Source: Ipomoea triloba
Lineage: Eukaryota; Streptophyta; Magnoliopsida; Solanales; Convolvulaceae
Direction of reading: 5' to 3'
Assembly (NCBI RefSeq): GCF_003576645.1
Contig: NC_044916.1
Location: 7,522,633-7,586,632 of the forward strand
DNA: 64,000 bases
Below are positions 11,602 through 24,325 of this stretch, piece by piece. The notes under the pieces are model-generated. The model did no database searches, had not been told where the DNA came from, and saw nothing but the letters and a program-made list of their open reading frames with translations. The position numbers and the translations under genes are program-made. Numbering within the stretch: the first letter of the stretch is position 1; every line of letters starts with the position of its first letter.

Positions 11602-11779
11602 TACTACATAAACTTATACTTGTTACTCTCAACTTCTACTCTTTCTCATAAATTCTTGATGTAGAAAGTTTTTTGGAACCCACATGGTGAAAATATCATA
11701 TCCTTTGTTGTCACGTCATGGAGTAAAAGTGAAGGAGTAAAATTTTGTAGTACATGTAGTAGAACTCTATTATTTATAA

Positions 11780-12016
11780 GAGTTAATTCACACGAAGGGA
11801 CCTCCAATGGAATTAACTCATTGAGAAAATAATAAAAAATTGAAGAGATAAAAACCATTGCCTAAAATAGAATGTCAACGGAAAAGTTATCGGAAAGACC
11901 GAAAGTGTCCAAAATATGATAGTTTGGGGTGTTAACTGTTAAATGATAAAGATGATAGTTTAGGATTAAATTTGGAATTGTCATCAAATACAAGGGACAT
12001 CCGATGGGATTAACTC
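11780..12016. mobile_element. Short MULE-derived MITE with exact target duplication
   Basis: The element is 237 bp and begins GAGTTAATTCACACGAAGGG and ends GGGATTAACTC. The flanks TTATTTATAA at 11770-11779 and 12017-12026 are identical, 9-10 bp long as for Mutator-type transposition. Termini match the GAGTTAATT family at 7257, 9672 and 54404, but the interior is short and non-coding. Confidence 0.75.
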
Positions 12017-12221
12017 TTATTTATAATTTTCACTTAAGCTACATTTGAAAACTTGGAAAATATTTTTTTTAAATATTTTTAGAAAATAATTTATTTTTAA
12101 CAAATAATTTTTTTTTAATGTTTGACTGAAAGTTAGGAAACTATATTTTTCTATTTGGGAAAATTAAGAAATTATAGTTTTTTGTTTAATTCATTTTCCT
12201 GAAAATGAATATATTATTTCT

Positions 12222-12258
<37 letters not shown>

Positions 12259-12371
12259 TGATGATAATCTACATCTATAAACCTAATAAGAGCCAATCAA
12301 GTTAGGCCTGAAACTAAAAAATATTGGTGTAATTGTTGATTGAAATAAATGGTTCATATTATTTTGGTTTT

Positions 12372-12422
<51 letters not shown>

Positions 12423-13800
12423 TTTCCCTCTATTATATCATTTATTTTTCATAAATACTCATGCATTCTGTTAGTGTAAACTTTAGTAACGGAATATTCC
12501 ATTAACTATTTATTATTGTTAAATTACTCATTGATTTTTATAAGGAATGTCTTATGTTCAAACCTCATCCCAATCAAAATTGACATAATTGTTAAATATA
12601 TACTATGAATATGTTAGAGTATAGTGTATTAAAAAAATACATAATAAAATTTAACATGAACTTTGGTCAATTAATTAGAATTACGCATTAGACATTGATG
12701 AAATTTATTACTACGTAATAATAAATGTTGAGCATCATATATATAAAATAAATGTACCGTTGAACTATTAATTTATTCTTTTAATTGAAATCAAGGGTGG
12801 ATCCAGTGGAGGGGCAATGGAGGCCATTGCCCCCCTCACCCACCCCAACTCCATTTTATAAACAAATTTTACTGTGGACCATGGTCTATGTAGTAGCGTG
12901 GACTATGAAGAAAAATGATGTCGTCGTATCATTTTAATTATACTTCAATTTCATTTGAAAATATACATTATTGTATGAGCTATGTTTAAAAGGAAAAATG
13001 TGGAGGGTAAAATTGAAAATAAAAAAGTATAAAGGAACAACACAAATAACACAAAAGACAAACATTATTTTATACAACTTATACTGCTAACACAATTTTC
13101 ATTTCAAATAAGGACAAATATTATTGGTTCTAATTATAAATTATATTTAGATATTAGATATATTAGATTTTTCTTCAGGAAAAAAAAAACCTTAACATTC
13201 CATTGGACCAAAGTATAATTCACATCCAAATTGGAGACTATACACACGCATGTATTAAAATACTATTTACTAATGCACATGTTGTATTGTAGTTCTACGA
13301 TAAGCATGTATGCATGGTATATGTAATCTCAATGTGGTCCTCTTTTAAGTTGCGTGTTTAATCATGCCTCATGATATTTAAGTGCTTAATGAACGAAGCA
13401 TGTTTAATTCACTATCGTGCAATTAATAAACATCTTTTTAAATTTGTTAAAAGTATCGTCGTCTTATTTATTTCCAATCTAATAAAAAGACAAAAAAAAA
13501 TAAAAAATCTTGAGTGGGTATAAATAGATAATAAAAAACCACATGTAAATTTAGTAGGATTCAATTTCAAATTGGTCCCGGATGAGCATTGATAAATGGT
13601 TGGGAGTTGCAAGAATTATAAATGCAATTATTGATATGTAAATGTTTACTCAAAATTAAAATTTTAAAAGTATATTATGAAATAATTACAAATACAATCA
13701 CTCATGTGTAATAGTGCAATAGTGCATTGCCCTATTGTATATCAACGATTGCACTTATAGTTGTTGTACGATTAATTTTAAATTTGAAATATTTATTAAA
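12017..13800. other. AT-rich spacer with trinucleotide microsatellites
   Basis: Microsatellites (TAA/ATA)n at about 12225-12260 and (TTA)n at 12373-12422 are clear. At 12856-12895 there is an ACTGTGGACCATGGTC terminus-like motif that recurs in inverted form at about 33522-33556, probably the end of a degraded transposon. No coding sequence is supported. Confidence 0.45.
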
Positions 13801-14040
13801 GTGTCACCACATATTTTCCCTTACTTTAAAGTCATGCATTGATCATCCTAAATTACTGATAGCTATAATTGGTCCGTAGTTCTTACTTAAAGCTCGATTC
13901 TAACATGATTATATATATAAATTTCACCACATATTTTCCCTTAGCTTACTTTAAAGTCATGCATTGATCATCCTAATAGCTAGATTATTGATAGCTATAA
14001 TTGGTCTGTAGTTCTTACTTAAACCTTGATTCTTACATAT
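13801..14040 (+). repeat. Tandem duplication, 2 copies of ~120 bp
   Basis: The block starting CACCACATATTTTCCCTTA and running through GTCATGCATTGATCATCCTA to GTAGTTCTTACTTAAA occurs at 13805 and again at 13925, a period of 120 bp with a few indels. It is non-coding and AT-rich. Confidence 0.8.
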
Positions 14041-16985
14041 ATATATATATAGAGGGAACGGTTCACATGCGAAGGCTATCCCAAGTGAAAAATAGGGGCA
14101 AGATCTGAGCCGTTGATCTAATCTAGTTCAATGGCTCAAACTAAAAAAAGAAAAAAAAAAAAAAGAAAAAAAAACGCACTCTCAGCCAACATGCATGCAA
14201 ATGATCAACTCTCTCAAACTGATACACCTTAATATAAAACTATGCACCTTAAGATAATATATATGTGTGTGTGACATGTTTGTCAAAATTAGACTTTTCT
14301 TCATCTAAATATAAATTGTCAATATATTATGAGACTTTTAATTAACAAGATCACCAATTCATTATTTTCCACGTTCAAGTAGGCATTAATATCTTGCAGC
14401 TCTTCAAAAGAGCATATGAGAAATTGTTGAGAGGTCATAATCGGTAGGAGAATTTTTAGCTAAATAACAAAACTTGAAAACTTGATTTTATGTAATTTCC
14501 TGACTTTCATATTTAACCAAATCACTTCAATCAATTATTAATTGATTGGTAAGACAATAGTTGAAAACTTGAAATGAATATTGAAGAATTAATATTATTG
14601 AGTGACATCGATTTAAAATGTATCTAAAAATAAATTAGTAAGGTGACAGAATGCAATTCCCTAATAGATTAGTAAATTATATAGGCATTGTACTCTTATT
14701 TCAAATTTTATTAAAAAAAAATAATCAAATTAAATGAATGCACAGTTATAATCTCTCAACCTAGTTTGTGACTACCTCAACGCAAATGTGCATTTATGAT
14801 ATTTAATGTATTAATATTAACCAATTCAATTACAAACGACTACATACAATTTATTATCTGGTGTGTTGTCATTGACTATCAATAAATTAATGGCAAAAAC
14901 TTATGTGAGAACATTTCATTGTGATACGGGTCGGGTTGAGTCGGGTCAAGATGAAAGCGTAATACTTATATACACAAATGTCATACTTGTATGTTCAAAT
15001 GTAATACTAATCATGAATACATTTTTTGTTACTTATACGGGTAAATGTAATACTTTTAAGGGAAAATACAATACTTTTACATTTCGATTTAAAAGTATTA
15101 CATTTTTACTCAAAAATATTATATTTTCACTTATAAGTAAGGGCACTTGTCAACATTACTTATTATGAAAAATATAATACTTTTTCTCTTATAAGTAACA
15201 AAAATTGTATTCCTGATTAGTATTATATTTGAGCATATATATAAGTATGACATTTGTACATATAAGTACGACATTTACATTTCAACCCGACTCGAATCGT
15301 CTCACGAATAAGGATCCGTGAGACGGTCTCACACAAGTGTGACCCTAAATTAATTGATTATCTCATTGTGAGTTAATAAACAGTCAACAAAATAATCAAA
15401 TATATATAAAGAGATATATATCAAATATAACAATATAATGACACGTTAGATATTAAATATTATATAGTGATGGCTGTAAAACGATGTGACATGACTCTAT
15501 GCACTCAATCTATGAAAATCACTCATTCTTATTTTACTGAGATATCTAAAAAAAACACATCATATTCAATAACCTTCACATTGTTTGTAACTTCATTATT
15601 ACTAAAAGTGTCCTTTAAATAAGAATTTCAAATAAACTATATATATACATTCATTAATTTATAATGAGAAAAATCAAAGTTATATGTTTAATGAACTTTA
15701 CCATTTTTGTAGTAAAATCAATGCATCAAAAACACAAAAGTGTCAATGAATTATCTTGCTTTTGTAGTCTATATATTTAATTCTTCCCAAGTAAAATGGA
15801 TAATTTGATTAAACAAATTAAACTTTCTTGATCCAAAAACTCCACCTGAAATGTTCAAAAAAAAAATCATCATATGAAAGCTAAAGAATTGCATAATCAA
15901 TACAAAGAAAATTTTCAAGATTTTTCATGAAACTTTTGCTGCATAAATCTAGCTTTAATCGACATACAGATTGCCACGGAGCTACAAAGTCAACATTATG
16001 TAGAATAATAATAATACTTACTCGGTTACTCCACTGGAATTGATGTCATTGTCAAACTCATTCAAGCTTGAAATTGATTCTTTGATGCTGCAGTCACCAA
16101 CTGCATCTAATTGGCGAGCATCTTTTGTGATTTCATCAACCTTGTGGAGTACTGAAGCAAACGTAGGAAACGAGGGAGTGGTAGCAATTGGTTAAGTCTC
16201 ACCAGCCAAGATCTTTGATTCCTAAGACATTTAATTGGCCCGTACTTCTTGCCTCTTCAATTGTTAAGGAACTTTTCGAGCCTTCAAATGTTTTTTTGGT
16301 TGGGGGAATCAGATTGAAGGTAGTGTGCATCATTGAGTCCCTTTAGCTTAGTCCTCTCTTGGATATATATAAGTGAAAGAGATCAGATACGTTGACAATA
16401 TGATTTTGTGCCTTCTCTATCACTTCTTTTCGTATATTTTCAACTTTCAATTTGTGCAAGTAATGCATACACATTCTTCTTACGCTATTCATGTTTGCAA
16501 CTCATACAACAAAGTCAGCACATTTAAATCCAATATAATTATGAAATTGAAACAACAATCACCCAAAAATAAAAATAATATTGTTGACCTATTTTAGATT
16601 CAAATTAAATTTGTTCTATTTGCAAACTAGCACTAGTAGCCCAATTGCACATGAGACACTATACCAACAAAAAAAAAAAAAAAAAAAGCAGATCGAAAAG
16701 CAATGAAGACGAAGACAATGACAAACCTATCTAAAAGACAATTAACAAAATTTAGAGTAATTTCAACCAAATGTAGTATCTACTACCTAATATCATGCTA
16801 ACTACAATAAGTATTTAGATAACTATATTTTTAAAAAAGTGTAAACATTAATTTTATTGCTAACTATAATTAATGAACTTCTCATATATATATAATCTTG
16901 CATTGATATACTTTAAATTACTTATTCAAATATAAATATTAAGCATTAAATCAGTCGCATAATACGCGTGTAAAGAGTAATACTA
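14041..16985. other. Intergenic AT-rich DNA with repeat remnants
   Basis: At 14055-14130 there is a repeat-like sequence (AGGGAACGGTTCACATG... GAGCCGTTGATCTAATC) of a type often interspersed in plant genomes. 14890-15347 is an inverted-repeat element listed separately. 15350-16985 shows only AT-rich DNA with a poly-A run at about 16670-16687. No gene is supported. Confidence 0.4.
14890..15347. mobile_element. Inverted-repeat element with GTGAGACCGTCTCAC-type end
   Basis: The left side (AACTTATGTGAGAACATTTC, then TACGGGTCGGGTTGAGTCGG) pairs with the right side (CCCGACTCGAATCG ... GTGAGACGGTCTCACACAAG). Inner parts with repeated AATACTT and ACATTTGT words also pair, so the whole segment is a foldback of about 450 bp. 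The same terminal motif bounds the element at 59312-62424, and a fragment lies at about 45237-45320. A 101-codon frame across it is not credible as a gene. Confidence 0.6.
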
Positions 16986-16994
16986 TGATAGAGA

Positions 16995-17320
16995 AAATTG
17001 TCATTTTGGTCCATTGACTATAGGGGTACTGTTAATTGCAATCCACGACTTTCAAAACTGTTAATTTCGTACCTTAACTATTCAATTTTTATCAATTTCG
17101 GTCACTCCGGCCAAATTACCGGCCAACTTCGTCGGAAAATCCAAAACCCTAAAATAATGAGGATACTTTAGTCATTTCACATCCCTTTGCTTCTTCTCCG
17201 GCGAACCCACCTTTTCTTCTTCTTCTCCGACAAACCAAAATTGCTTCTCCATAGGACTCCGATCTCGATCTCAGCTTCAGTTGGACGGGAGAATTATGTA
17301 CAGGATATAATACAGTTCAA
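16995..17320. mobile_element. Truncated MULE-type end
   Basis: The phrase TTTTGGTCCATTGACTATAG, then sequence with TTCGGTCACTCCGGCC, then a GC-richer gene-like tail (CTTCTTCTCCGGCGAACC) is typical of one TIR of a plant MULE plus the start of its interior. No matching opposite end is found before the Helitron-like repeats begin at about 17325, so it appears cut off by them. Confidence 0.4.
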
Positions 17321-17324
17321 GTCC

Positions 17325-17845
17325 AGCCCACTCCTATATTATTAAGATTTGCGTAGTATTGTAAAATATGGTAATGCAATTTCTATTCGTACTACAATTG
17401 TACATTAAAATATGGTAATAATACAATTTCTAATAAAATATATTCTTCCCTACTTTCCTATTCGTAATAGAATTGTAGATTAAAATTACTAATCGTAATA
17501 ATACAGTACATATATTTCCTGCAACGTAATCTATACTATTAATAAAAATAAAATCCTTAATTTTAGCTTCACGTCTAAAACACTCCTATACTATTAAGGT
17601 TTGCGTAATATTGTAAAATATGGTAATACAATGTACTACAATTGTACATTAAAATATGGTAATACAATTTCTAATAAAATATATTATTTCCTACTTTCTT
17701 ATTCGTAATACAATTACAACATGTTTGGTTCACGGAATGAATTTTGAGGTAATAGGAATGATATCCCATAAGGAATGGAATAGGCAAGTATAGAATAGAA
17801 ATTGTATTATATTATTTGGTTCGCGGGAGGAATAGACTTTAGGAA
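17325..17845 (+). repeat. ~520-bp direct repeat, copy 1
   Basis: This block is nearly identical to 19105-19625, from CTCCTATATTATTAAG... through repeated AAAATATGGTAATACAATTT words to GCGGGAGGAATAGACTTTAG. It contains a Helitron-like 5' terminus (TCTATACTATTAATAAAAAT at 17530) and the left end of a PIF-like element, so it was duplicated after those insertions. Confidence 0.8.
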
Positions 17846-17942
17846 TTATATTACAGTGTTTGGTTGGTTTAAGAAATACAAATAGAATATGTTTTAAAAG
17901 ACATAAATAGCCTTATAAAATAAGGGTATGTAGTAGTAGTAC

Positions 17943-17994
<52 letters not shown>

Positions 17995-18142
17995 CATTAA
18001 TGTTCATATTCTAATTACATATAGTTTATATTAATAACAAAAATAAGAAAAAAGGAATATTAATATTAATAATAATATTAATAACAAGATAGAAAAAAGG
18101 AATAATAGTAATAATAATATTAATACAATAATAAGAAAAAAG

Positions 18143-18190
<48 letters not shown>

Positions 18191-19340
18191 AAAACAAAAT
18201 TATTTATACAACATTTTTTTAAAACACAAATGTGAGTTTTTTGATCCCACATCGGTAACTCAGGAAGATGAGCTCATTTGAGCTCCTCTATGTAAGAAAA
18301 GCATTGCTTCTCTTTTAAAATTAACAAGAAGATGAGGAAACCTTAAAGAGCCAAAAGCTCATTCATTTAAGGAGCCTTAATTGTTCTTTGTTATATGTTT
18401 TTTTTTTAAAAAAATAATATAGGTGCATTTTGGGAAAAAGAATATCTTTTCGTAAAATGTCATGGGCTAAAATTGGAAATAGCAATTTTAGGCTATTCTT
18501 GAGAACTCAGGAATAGCCTAATACTTAGGCGGCTTAGGAATCTCTATTCCCCTTGTAAGGGGAATATGTCATTTTCAGAAATATTGTTCCTAGGAATAGG
18601 AGTTTTTACCAAATAAAAGAATAGGCTTATTACTGGGAATGTTATTCCATTCCAGGCCTATTCTGCAAACCAAACATGCCATTATAGATTAAAATTATTA
18701 ATCCTAATAATACAATACATATATTTCTTGCAGCGTAATCTATTTTATTAAAAAAATAAAAACAAAAAAAATTCGCGTAATCTATTTTATTAAAAAAATA
18801 AAAACAAAAAAAATTCATATTCGTACTACAATTGTACATTAAAGATTCGTAATACAATTATAGATTAAAATTACTAATTGTAATAATACAGTACATATAT
18901 TTCCCTACAACGTAATCTATATAATTAATAAAAACAAAATTCTCAATTTTAACTTCTTGCCCAAAACACTTCTATACAATTAAGGGTTGTGTAATATTGT
19001 ACAATATGGTAATACAATTCCTATTCGTAGTATAATTGTACATTAAAATCTATATCTATACTATTAATAAAAACAAAATCCTCAATTTTAACTTCCCGCT
19101 CAGACCACTCCTATATTATTAAGGTTTGCATAATATTGTAAAATATGGTAATGCAATTCGTATTCGTACTACAATTGTACATTAAAATATGGTAATAATA
19201 CAATTTCTAATAAAATATATTCTTCCATATTTTCCTATTCGTAATACAATTGTAGATTAAAATTACTAATCGTAATAATACAGTACATATATTTCCTGCA
19301 ACGTAATCTATACTATTAATAAAAATAAAATCCTTAATTT
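17530..19340 (+). mobile_element. Cluster of Helitron-like 5' termini without 3' ends
   Basis: Sequences of the form TCTATACTATTAATAAAAAC followed by AAAAT, always preceded by A, begin at 17530, 18739, 18781, 18916, 19055 and 19307. This matches the 5' TC...TATTA ends of many plant Helitrons. No CTAG 3' terminus with hairpin is seen here, so these are truncated or nested heads. The complete-looking relative is at 23700-26381. Confidence 0.5.
17717..18681. mobile_element. PIF/Harbinger-like non-autonomous element, TTA target duplication
   Basis: The left end CAACATGTTTGGTTCACGG pairs with the right end GCAAACCAAACATGCCA. The flanks are TTA at 17714-17716 and 18682-18684. Removing the element restores ACAATTATAGATTAAAAT, matching the uninterrupted relative near 19250 (ACAATTGTAGATTAAAAT). 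The interior is AT-rich with (TAA)n runs at 17940-17993 and 18148-18188 and encodes nothing credible. A truncated second copy begins near 19497. Confidence 0.65.
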
Positions 19341-19625
19341 TAGCTTTACGTCTAAAACACTCCTATACTATTAAGGTTTGTGTAATATTGTAAAATATGG
19401 TAATACAATGTACTATAATTGTACATTAAAATATGGTAATACAATTTCTAATAAAATATATTATTTCCTACTTTCTTATTCGTAATACAATTACAACATG
19501 TTTGGTTCACGGAATGAATTTTGAGGTAATAGGAATGATATCGCATAAGGAATGGAATAGGCAAGGAATAGAATAGAAATTGTATTTTATTATATGTTTC
19601 GCGGGAGGAATAGACTTTAGGAATA
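19105..19625 (+). repeat. ~520-bp direct repeat, copy 2
   Basis: This is the partner of 17325-17845, with only scattered substitutions. It stops at AGACTTTAGGAAT and joins a Stowaway-like end (AATAGTAAGTAGAACAGATA...), so the PIF-like element in this copy is cut short. Confidence 0.8.
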
Positions 19626-20149
19626 ATAATTAAAAAATAATAAAAAAATAAACAAAGAAGAAATAGTTGGTTTGACCAATGAATAGTAAGTAGAACAGAT
19701 AAAATGGAACAGATGGAGTAATAAAGATTAAAAATAAAAATTAATTAAAAATATTAAAAAATTAATATTATAAATATTATAAAAAATATTTAAAATTATT
19801 ATTTTTAAATTTTAAATTTTTATTTTTTATATTTATTATTAAAAAATTATTTTAAAATGCCACATCACCATCCATGTAAGCAAACAACCTGATGAAATGG
19901 AAGGTAACATGCTATCAGGTGAAATTGCATGCATTTGGAGTGTTCAGTGGCCTAATTGCACATTTTTTTCGTTCAGTGGCCTAATTGCATTTTCAGGTTA
20001 AGTTGAGTGGCCAATTTGAACCTTATTCCTAAAAAATTAAAGGAAGATACGAGGATTGCGGCATTAAGAAAAATAATAGTTAATTAGTTTCACAGCATTA
20101 ATTATTCTTAAAATTTAGAAAATTTTAAAATATAAAAATCAAATTTACA
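19626..20149. other. AT-rich spacer with truncated MULE-like end
   Basis: The spacer contains two GTTCAGTGGCCTAATTGCA phrases (about 19948 and 19974) of the kind found in MULE termini (...CAGTGGCCAATTTGAACC). There is otherwise only AT-rich DNA and no gene. Confidence 0.35.
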
Positions 20150-20790
20150 TTGTTGGATTCTGCAATATAATAAGCCACTATACTCTTGTTTTTCTTGCCA
20201 TTCAAAACTTAACATGCCTTTGAGATAAAAAGAACTTCTTTACTATAAAAGATAAAGTTCATCTCAAGCATATAAACTAAATTAAGCATATGAAAAATAA
20301 AAAAATAATAATAATAAAATCTATGGAGACTAACTATAAATAATGTTTTAGGGTTAATGATAGTATTTTAGAATATAATAAATAATATTTTATATTTAAT
20401 TAAAAATTTATATTGTGTAAGAGATTTATTGATATTTGTAAAAAAAAAAAAAGAAAAAAAAAAGGCTACCAAATATTTTCAAATACTGCTACTGTATAGT
20501 ACATGTACAACGGTGCATCAAATCTCTCTTCCATAAAAATAAAATATTATTTATTATATTCTAAAATTCATCATTAACCCTAAAACACTATTTATCTTTG
20601 TAGCAATAGACACTCCATAGATTTTTATTTTTATTTTTATTTTATTTTTTCATATGCTTAATTTAGTTTATATGCTTGAGATGAACTTTATGTTTTATAG
20701 CAAAGAAGTTCTTTTTATCTCAAAGGCATGTTAAGCTTTGAATGGCAAGAAAAAAAGAGTGGCTTATTGCAGAATCCAAGAATGTAATTA
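20150..20790. repeat. Large inverted repeat (foldback), arms ~280-340 bp
   Basis: Left-arm phrases such as TTTGAGATAAAAAGAACTTC (about 20219) and TCTCAAGCATATAAACTAAA reappear reverse-complemented on the right (TTCTTTTTATCTCAAAGGCA and TTTAGTTTATATGCTTGAGA, about 20660-20735). The centre at about 20500-20530 contains GCATCAAATCTCTC, a MULE-like terminus. The arms are the same sequence as the tandem units that follow, in opposite orientations. Confidence 0.75.
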
Positions 20791-20994
20791 AAGAGATCAT
20801 CAACACAAAAATTATCGAATAATATATGTGTTATTTAATTTTCTTAGTATTTAAGATTGGAGAAGAATATAACATAACAAAACTAATTAAGTTTAAAAAA
20901 TATATTAATTTGTGTATTCTAATTTTGCGCAAAAACAAACAAATTGATTCATTTGTTGTTAGGTTAATACGAAGGTCGTTGCTGTGCAAAATCA

Positions 20995-23682
20995 AAGAGA
21001 GAATATTTGATGCACCGTTAGTGTACGTACATGTGCTACACACTAGTAGTAAATCACAATGCGTCAGGTCATTAAAATAAAAGTTAAAAATTAATTGAGC
21101 TAATGTTTTTTTCTTTTTTTACAAATATCAACAAATCTCTTACACAATATAAATTTTTTATTAAAAAATAAAATATTATTTATTATATTCTAAAATACAT
21201 CATTAACTCGGCCTAAAACACTATTTATCGTTGCAACAATAGACTCTCCATAAAAAATTTTATTTTTGATTTTTCATATATATGCTTTATTTAGTTTATA
21301 TGCTTGAGGTGAACTTTATGTTTTATAGCAAAGATGTTCTTTTTATCTCAAAGGCATGTTAAGCTTTGAATGGCAAGAAAAATAAGAGTGGCTTATTGTA
21401 GAATGCAAGAATGTAATCAAAGAGACTACGCGCACAAAAATTATCGAATACTATTTGTGTTATTTGTTTGATTTGATTTTCTTAATATTTAAGATTGGAG
21501 AAGAACATAGCAAAACTAATTAAGTTTTATAAAAAATACTAATTTGTGTATTCTAAGTTTGTGCAGAAACAAACAAATTGATTCATTTGTTGTTAGGCTA
21601 ATACTAAGGTCGTTGCTGCAACGATGAGTATTCTTTTAGAGTTAATCGTGTATTTTAGAATATAATAAAAAATATTTTATTTTTAATTAAAATTTATATT
21701 GTATAAGAGATTTATTTATATTTGTAGAAAAGGGATTGTCAATATTTGACTTTTATTTTTAATGATGTGGCGTGTTGTGGTTTACCGTCGGTGTGTAGCA
21801 CCTATAATCCGAGAGTGTATCAAATATTTTTTCAAAGAGAGAATATTTGATGCACCATCAGTGCACATGTGCTATATAGTAGCGATAAATCACAATGCGT
21901 CAAGTCATTAAAATAAAAGTTAAAAATTAATTGAACTATTGTTTTTTTTTAATATCAATAAATCTCTTACACAATATAAATTTTTTATTTAAAAATAAAA
22001 TATTATTTATTATATTCTAAAATACATCATTAACCCTAAAACACTATTTATCGTTGCAACAATAGAGTCTCATTAAAATTTTTTATTTTTTATTTTTCAT
22101 ATGCTTGATTTAGTTTAATTATATGTTTGAGATGAACTTTATGTTTTATAGCAAAGATGCTCTTTTTATCTCAAAGGCATGTTAAGCTTTGAACGGCAAG
22201 AACAACAAGAGTGGCTTACTGTAGAATCCAAGAATGTAATCAAAGAGATCACGAGCACAAAAATTATCGAATAATGTATGTGTTATTTATTGTCAAAAAA
22301 ATATGTGTTATTTGTTTGATTTGATTTTCTTAGTATTTAAGATTGGAGAAGAACATAACAAAACTAATCAAGTTTTATAAAAAAAAATACTAATTTGCGT
22401 ATTCTAATTTTGCGCAGAAACAAAGAAATTGATTGATTCATTTCTTGTTAGGTTAATACTAAGGTCGTTGCTGCAACGATGAGTATTCTTTTAGAGTTAA
22501 TGGTGTATTTTAGAATATAATAAATATTCCATCTATCCCATTTTACATGTCTTACTTTTCTTTTTAGTTTGTTCAAAAATGTTGTCCTCTCTCCAAAATT
22601 GAACATCACAATTATTCTACTATTCCAATTTTCCCTTAACTTTTGCTTTCTTTATTGATTTTATTTCTAAAAGTGAAAAAGTGAGTGGCATAATTAAAAA
22701 TCATATTACATTTACTTTAATTTTCTTAAAAAGCAGTGTAAAAATTAAATGAGACAACCAATTCGAGACGGAGGGAGTAATATTTTATTTGCAATTAAAA
22801 TTTATATTGTATAAGAGATTTATTTATATTTGTATAAAAGGGATAGTCAATATTTTTTGACTTCTATTTTTAATGATGATGTGGTGTGTTGTGGTTTACT
22901 GCCGGTGTATAGCACCTATACACCGACAATGTATCAAATATTTTTTTTCAAGGAGAGAATATTTTATGCACCGTCAGTGTACAAGTGCTATACACTAGCA
23001 GTAAATCACAATGCGTCAGGTCATTAAAATAAAAGTAAAAAATGATTGAGCCAATGTTTATTATATATATACAAATATCAATAAATCTCTTACACTATAA
23101 ATTTTTAATTAAAAATAAAATATTATTTATTATATTCTAAAATACATCAATAACCCTAAAACACTATTTATCGTTGCATCAATAGATTCTCCATAAAAAA
23201 TTTTATATGCTTTATTTATTTTATATGCTTGAAATCAACTTTATGTTTTATATCAAAGATGTCCTTTTTATATTAAAGGTATGTTAAGCTTTGAATGGCA
23301 AGAAAAACAAGAGTGGCTTATTGTAGAATTCAAGAATGTAATTTAAGAGATCACGAGCACAAAAATTATTGAATGATATATGTGTTATTTGCTTGATTTG
23401 ATTTTCTTAGTATTTAAGATGGGAGAAAAACATAACAAAACTAATTAAGTTTTATAAAAAATACTAATTTGCGTATTCTAATTTTGCGTAGAAATAAACA
23501 AATTGATTCATTTGTTGTTAGGTTAATACTAAGGTCGTTGCTGCAACAATGTGTATTTTTTTAGAGTTAATGTTGTATTTTAGAATATAATAAATAATAT
23601 TTTATTTTTAATTAAAATTTATATTTTATAAGAGATTTATTTATATTTGTAGAAAAGGGATAGTCAATATTTGACTTTTATA
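20995..23682. repeat. Tandem array of ~830-870-bp MULE-related units
   Basis: Units begin with GAATATTTGATGCACCGT(C/T)AGTGTA at about 21000, 21845 and 22962. They run through AATCTCTTACACAATATAAA (21130, 21966, 23085), AAAGGCATGTTAAGCTTTGA and CTAAGGTCGTTGCTGCAACG, and end in inverted-type sequence CCGACAATGTATCAAATATT. Both unit ends resemble the tip of the autonomous MULE at 40457 (ATTTGATGCACCG...TGCTATACACC). The array is therefore head-to-tail copies of a related non-autonomous element. The third unit is lengthened by a MITE (22527-22777) and the last is split by the Helitron at 23700. Confidence 0.7.
22527..22777. mobile_element. Stowaway-like MITE inside array unit 3
   Basis: The ends TTCCATCTATCCCATTTTAC and GAGACGGAGGGAGT are flanked by TA. 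Removing the MITE restores AATAAATAATATTTTATT, exactly the sequence in the neighbouring units, so the insertion can be read directly by comparison. Confidence 0.8.
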
Positions 23683-23783
23683 TATTATGGTTTGCGTAAT
23701 CTTTATATATATAAAAACAAAATTCTCCAAAACGAAATCTTCCTTCCCGCCCAAAATATTGTATATTAAAACAATTAAAATAA

Positions 23784-24245
23784 TAGAATAATATTAAAAC
23801 AATACAATTCCTATACTACAATTCCAATACAATTCGTATAAACAATAGAATAATATTAAAACAATACAATTCCTATACTACAATTCCAATACAATTCGTA
23901 TAAACAATAGAATAATATTAAAACAATACAATTCCTATACTACAATTCAAATACAATTCGTATCAAATAAATCTGCTATTAAAACACGAAATTTAATACT
24001 ACAGAATAATATTAAAACAATACAATTCCTATACTACAATTCCAATACAATTCGTATAAACAATAGAATAATATTAAAACAATACAATTCCTATACTACA
24101 ATTCCAATACAATTCGTATCAAATAAATCTGCTATTAAAACACGAAATCCAATACTACAAAATGAAGTCTACTATTCTACAATTCCTATACTACAATTCC
24201 AATACAATTCGTATACTACAATTCCTCTACAATTCCTATACTACA
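23784..24245 (+). repeat. 62-bp minisatellite of ACAATTC-rich units
   Basis: Units of the form AACAATAGAATAATATTAAA followed by ACAATACAATTCCTATACTA and CAATTCCAATACAATTCGTA repeat with a 62-bp period (for example 23841 and 23903), about five full or partial copies. Two are separated by an ATCTGCTATTAAAACACGAA insert that is itself repeated. The array lies upstream of the RPA-like gene within the Helitron. Confidence 0.8.
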
Positions 24246-24325
24246 ATTCCTCCGCCAATTCGTATTATAAATACATTCATCAATTAGAAATTTTATAACC
24301 TACTTACACAAATCGAAATAGTAAA

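Noticed and set aside
14863..15168. 101-codon plus-strand frame
   Set aside because: It spans the arm of an inverted-repeat element whose AATACTT words explain the composition.
18031..18252. Minus-strand frame of mostly Tyr and Leu
   Set aside because: It is a translation of (TAA)n microsatellites.
23784..24245. Possible CRISPR-like array
   Set aside because: Repeats are contiguous 62-bp units with no unique spacers of constant length and occur in plant nuclear DNA; it is a minisatellite.
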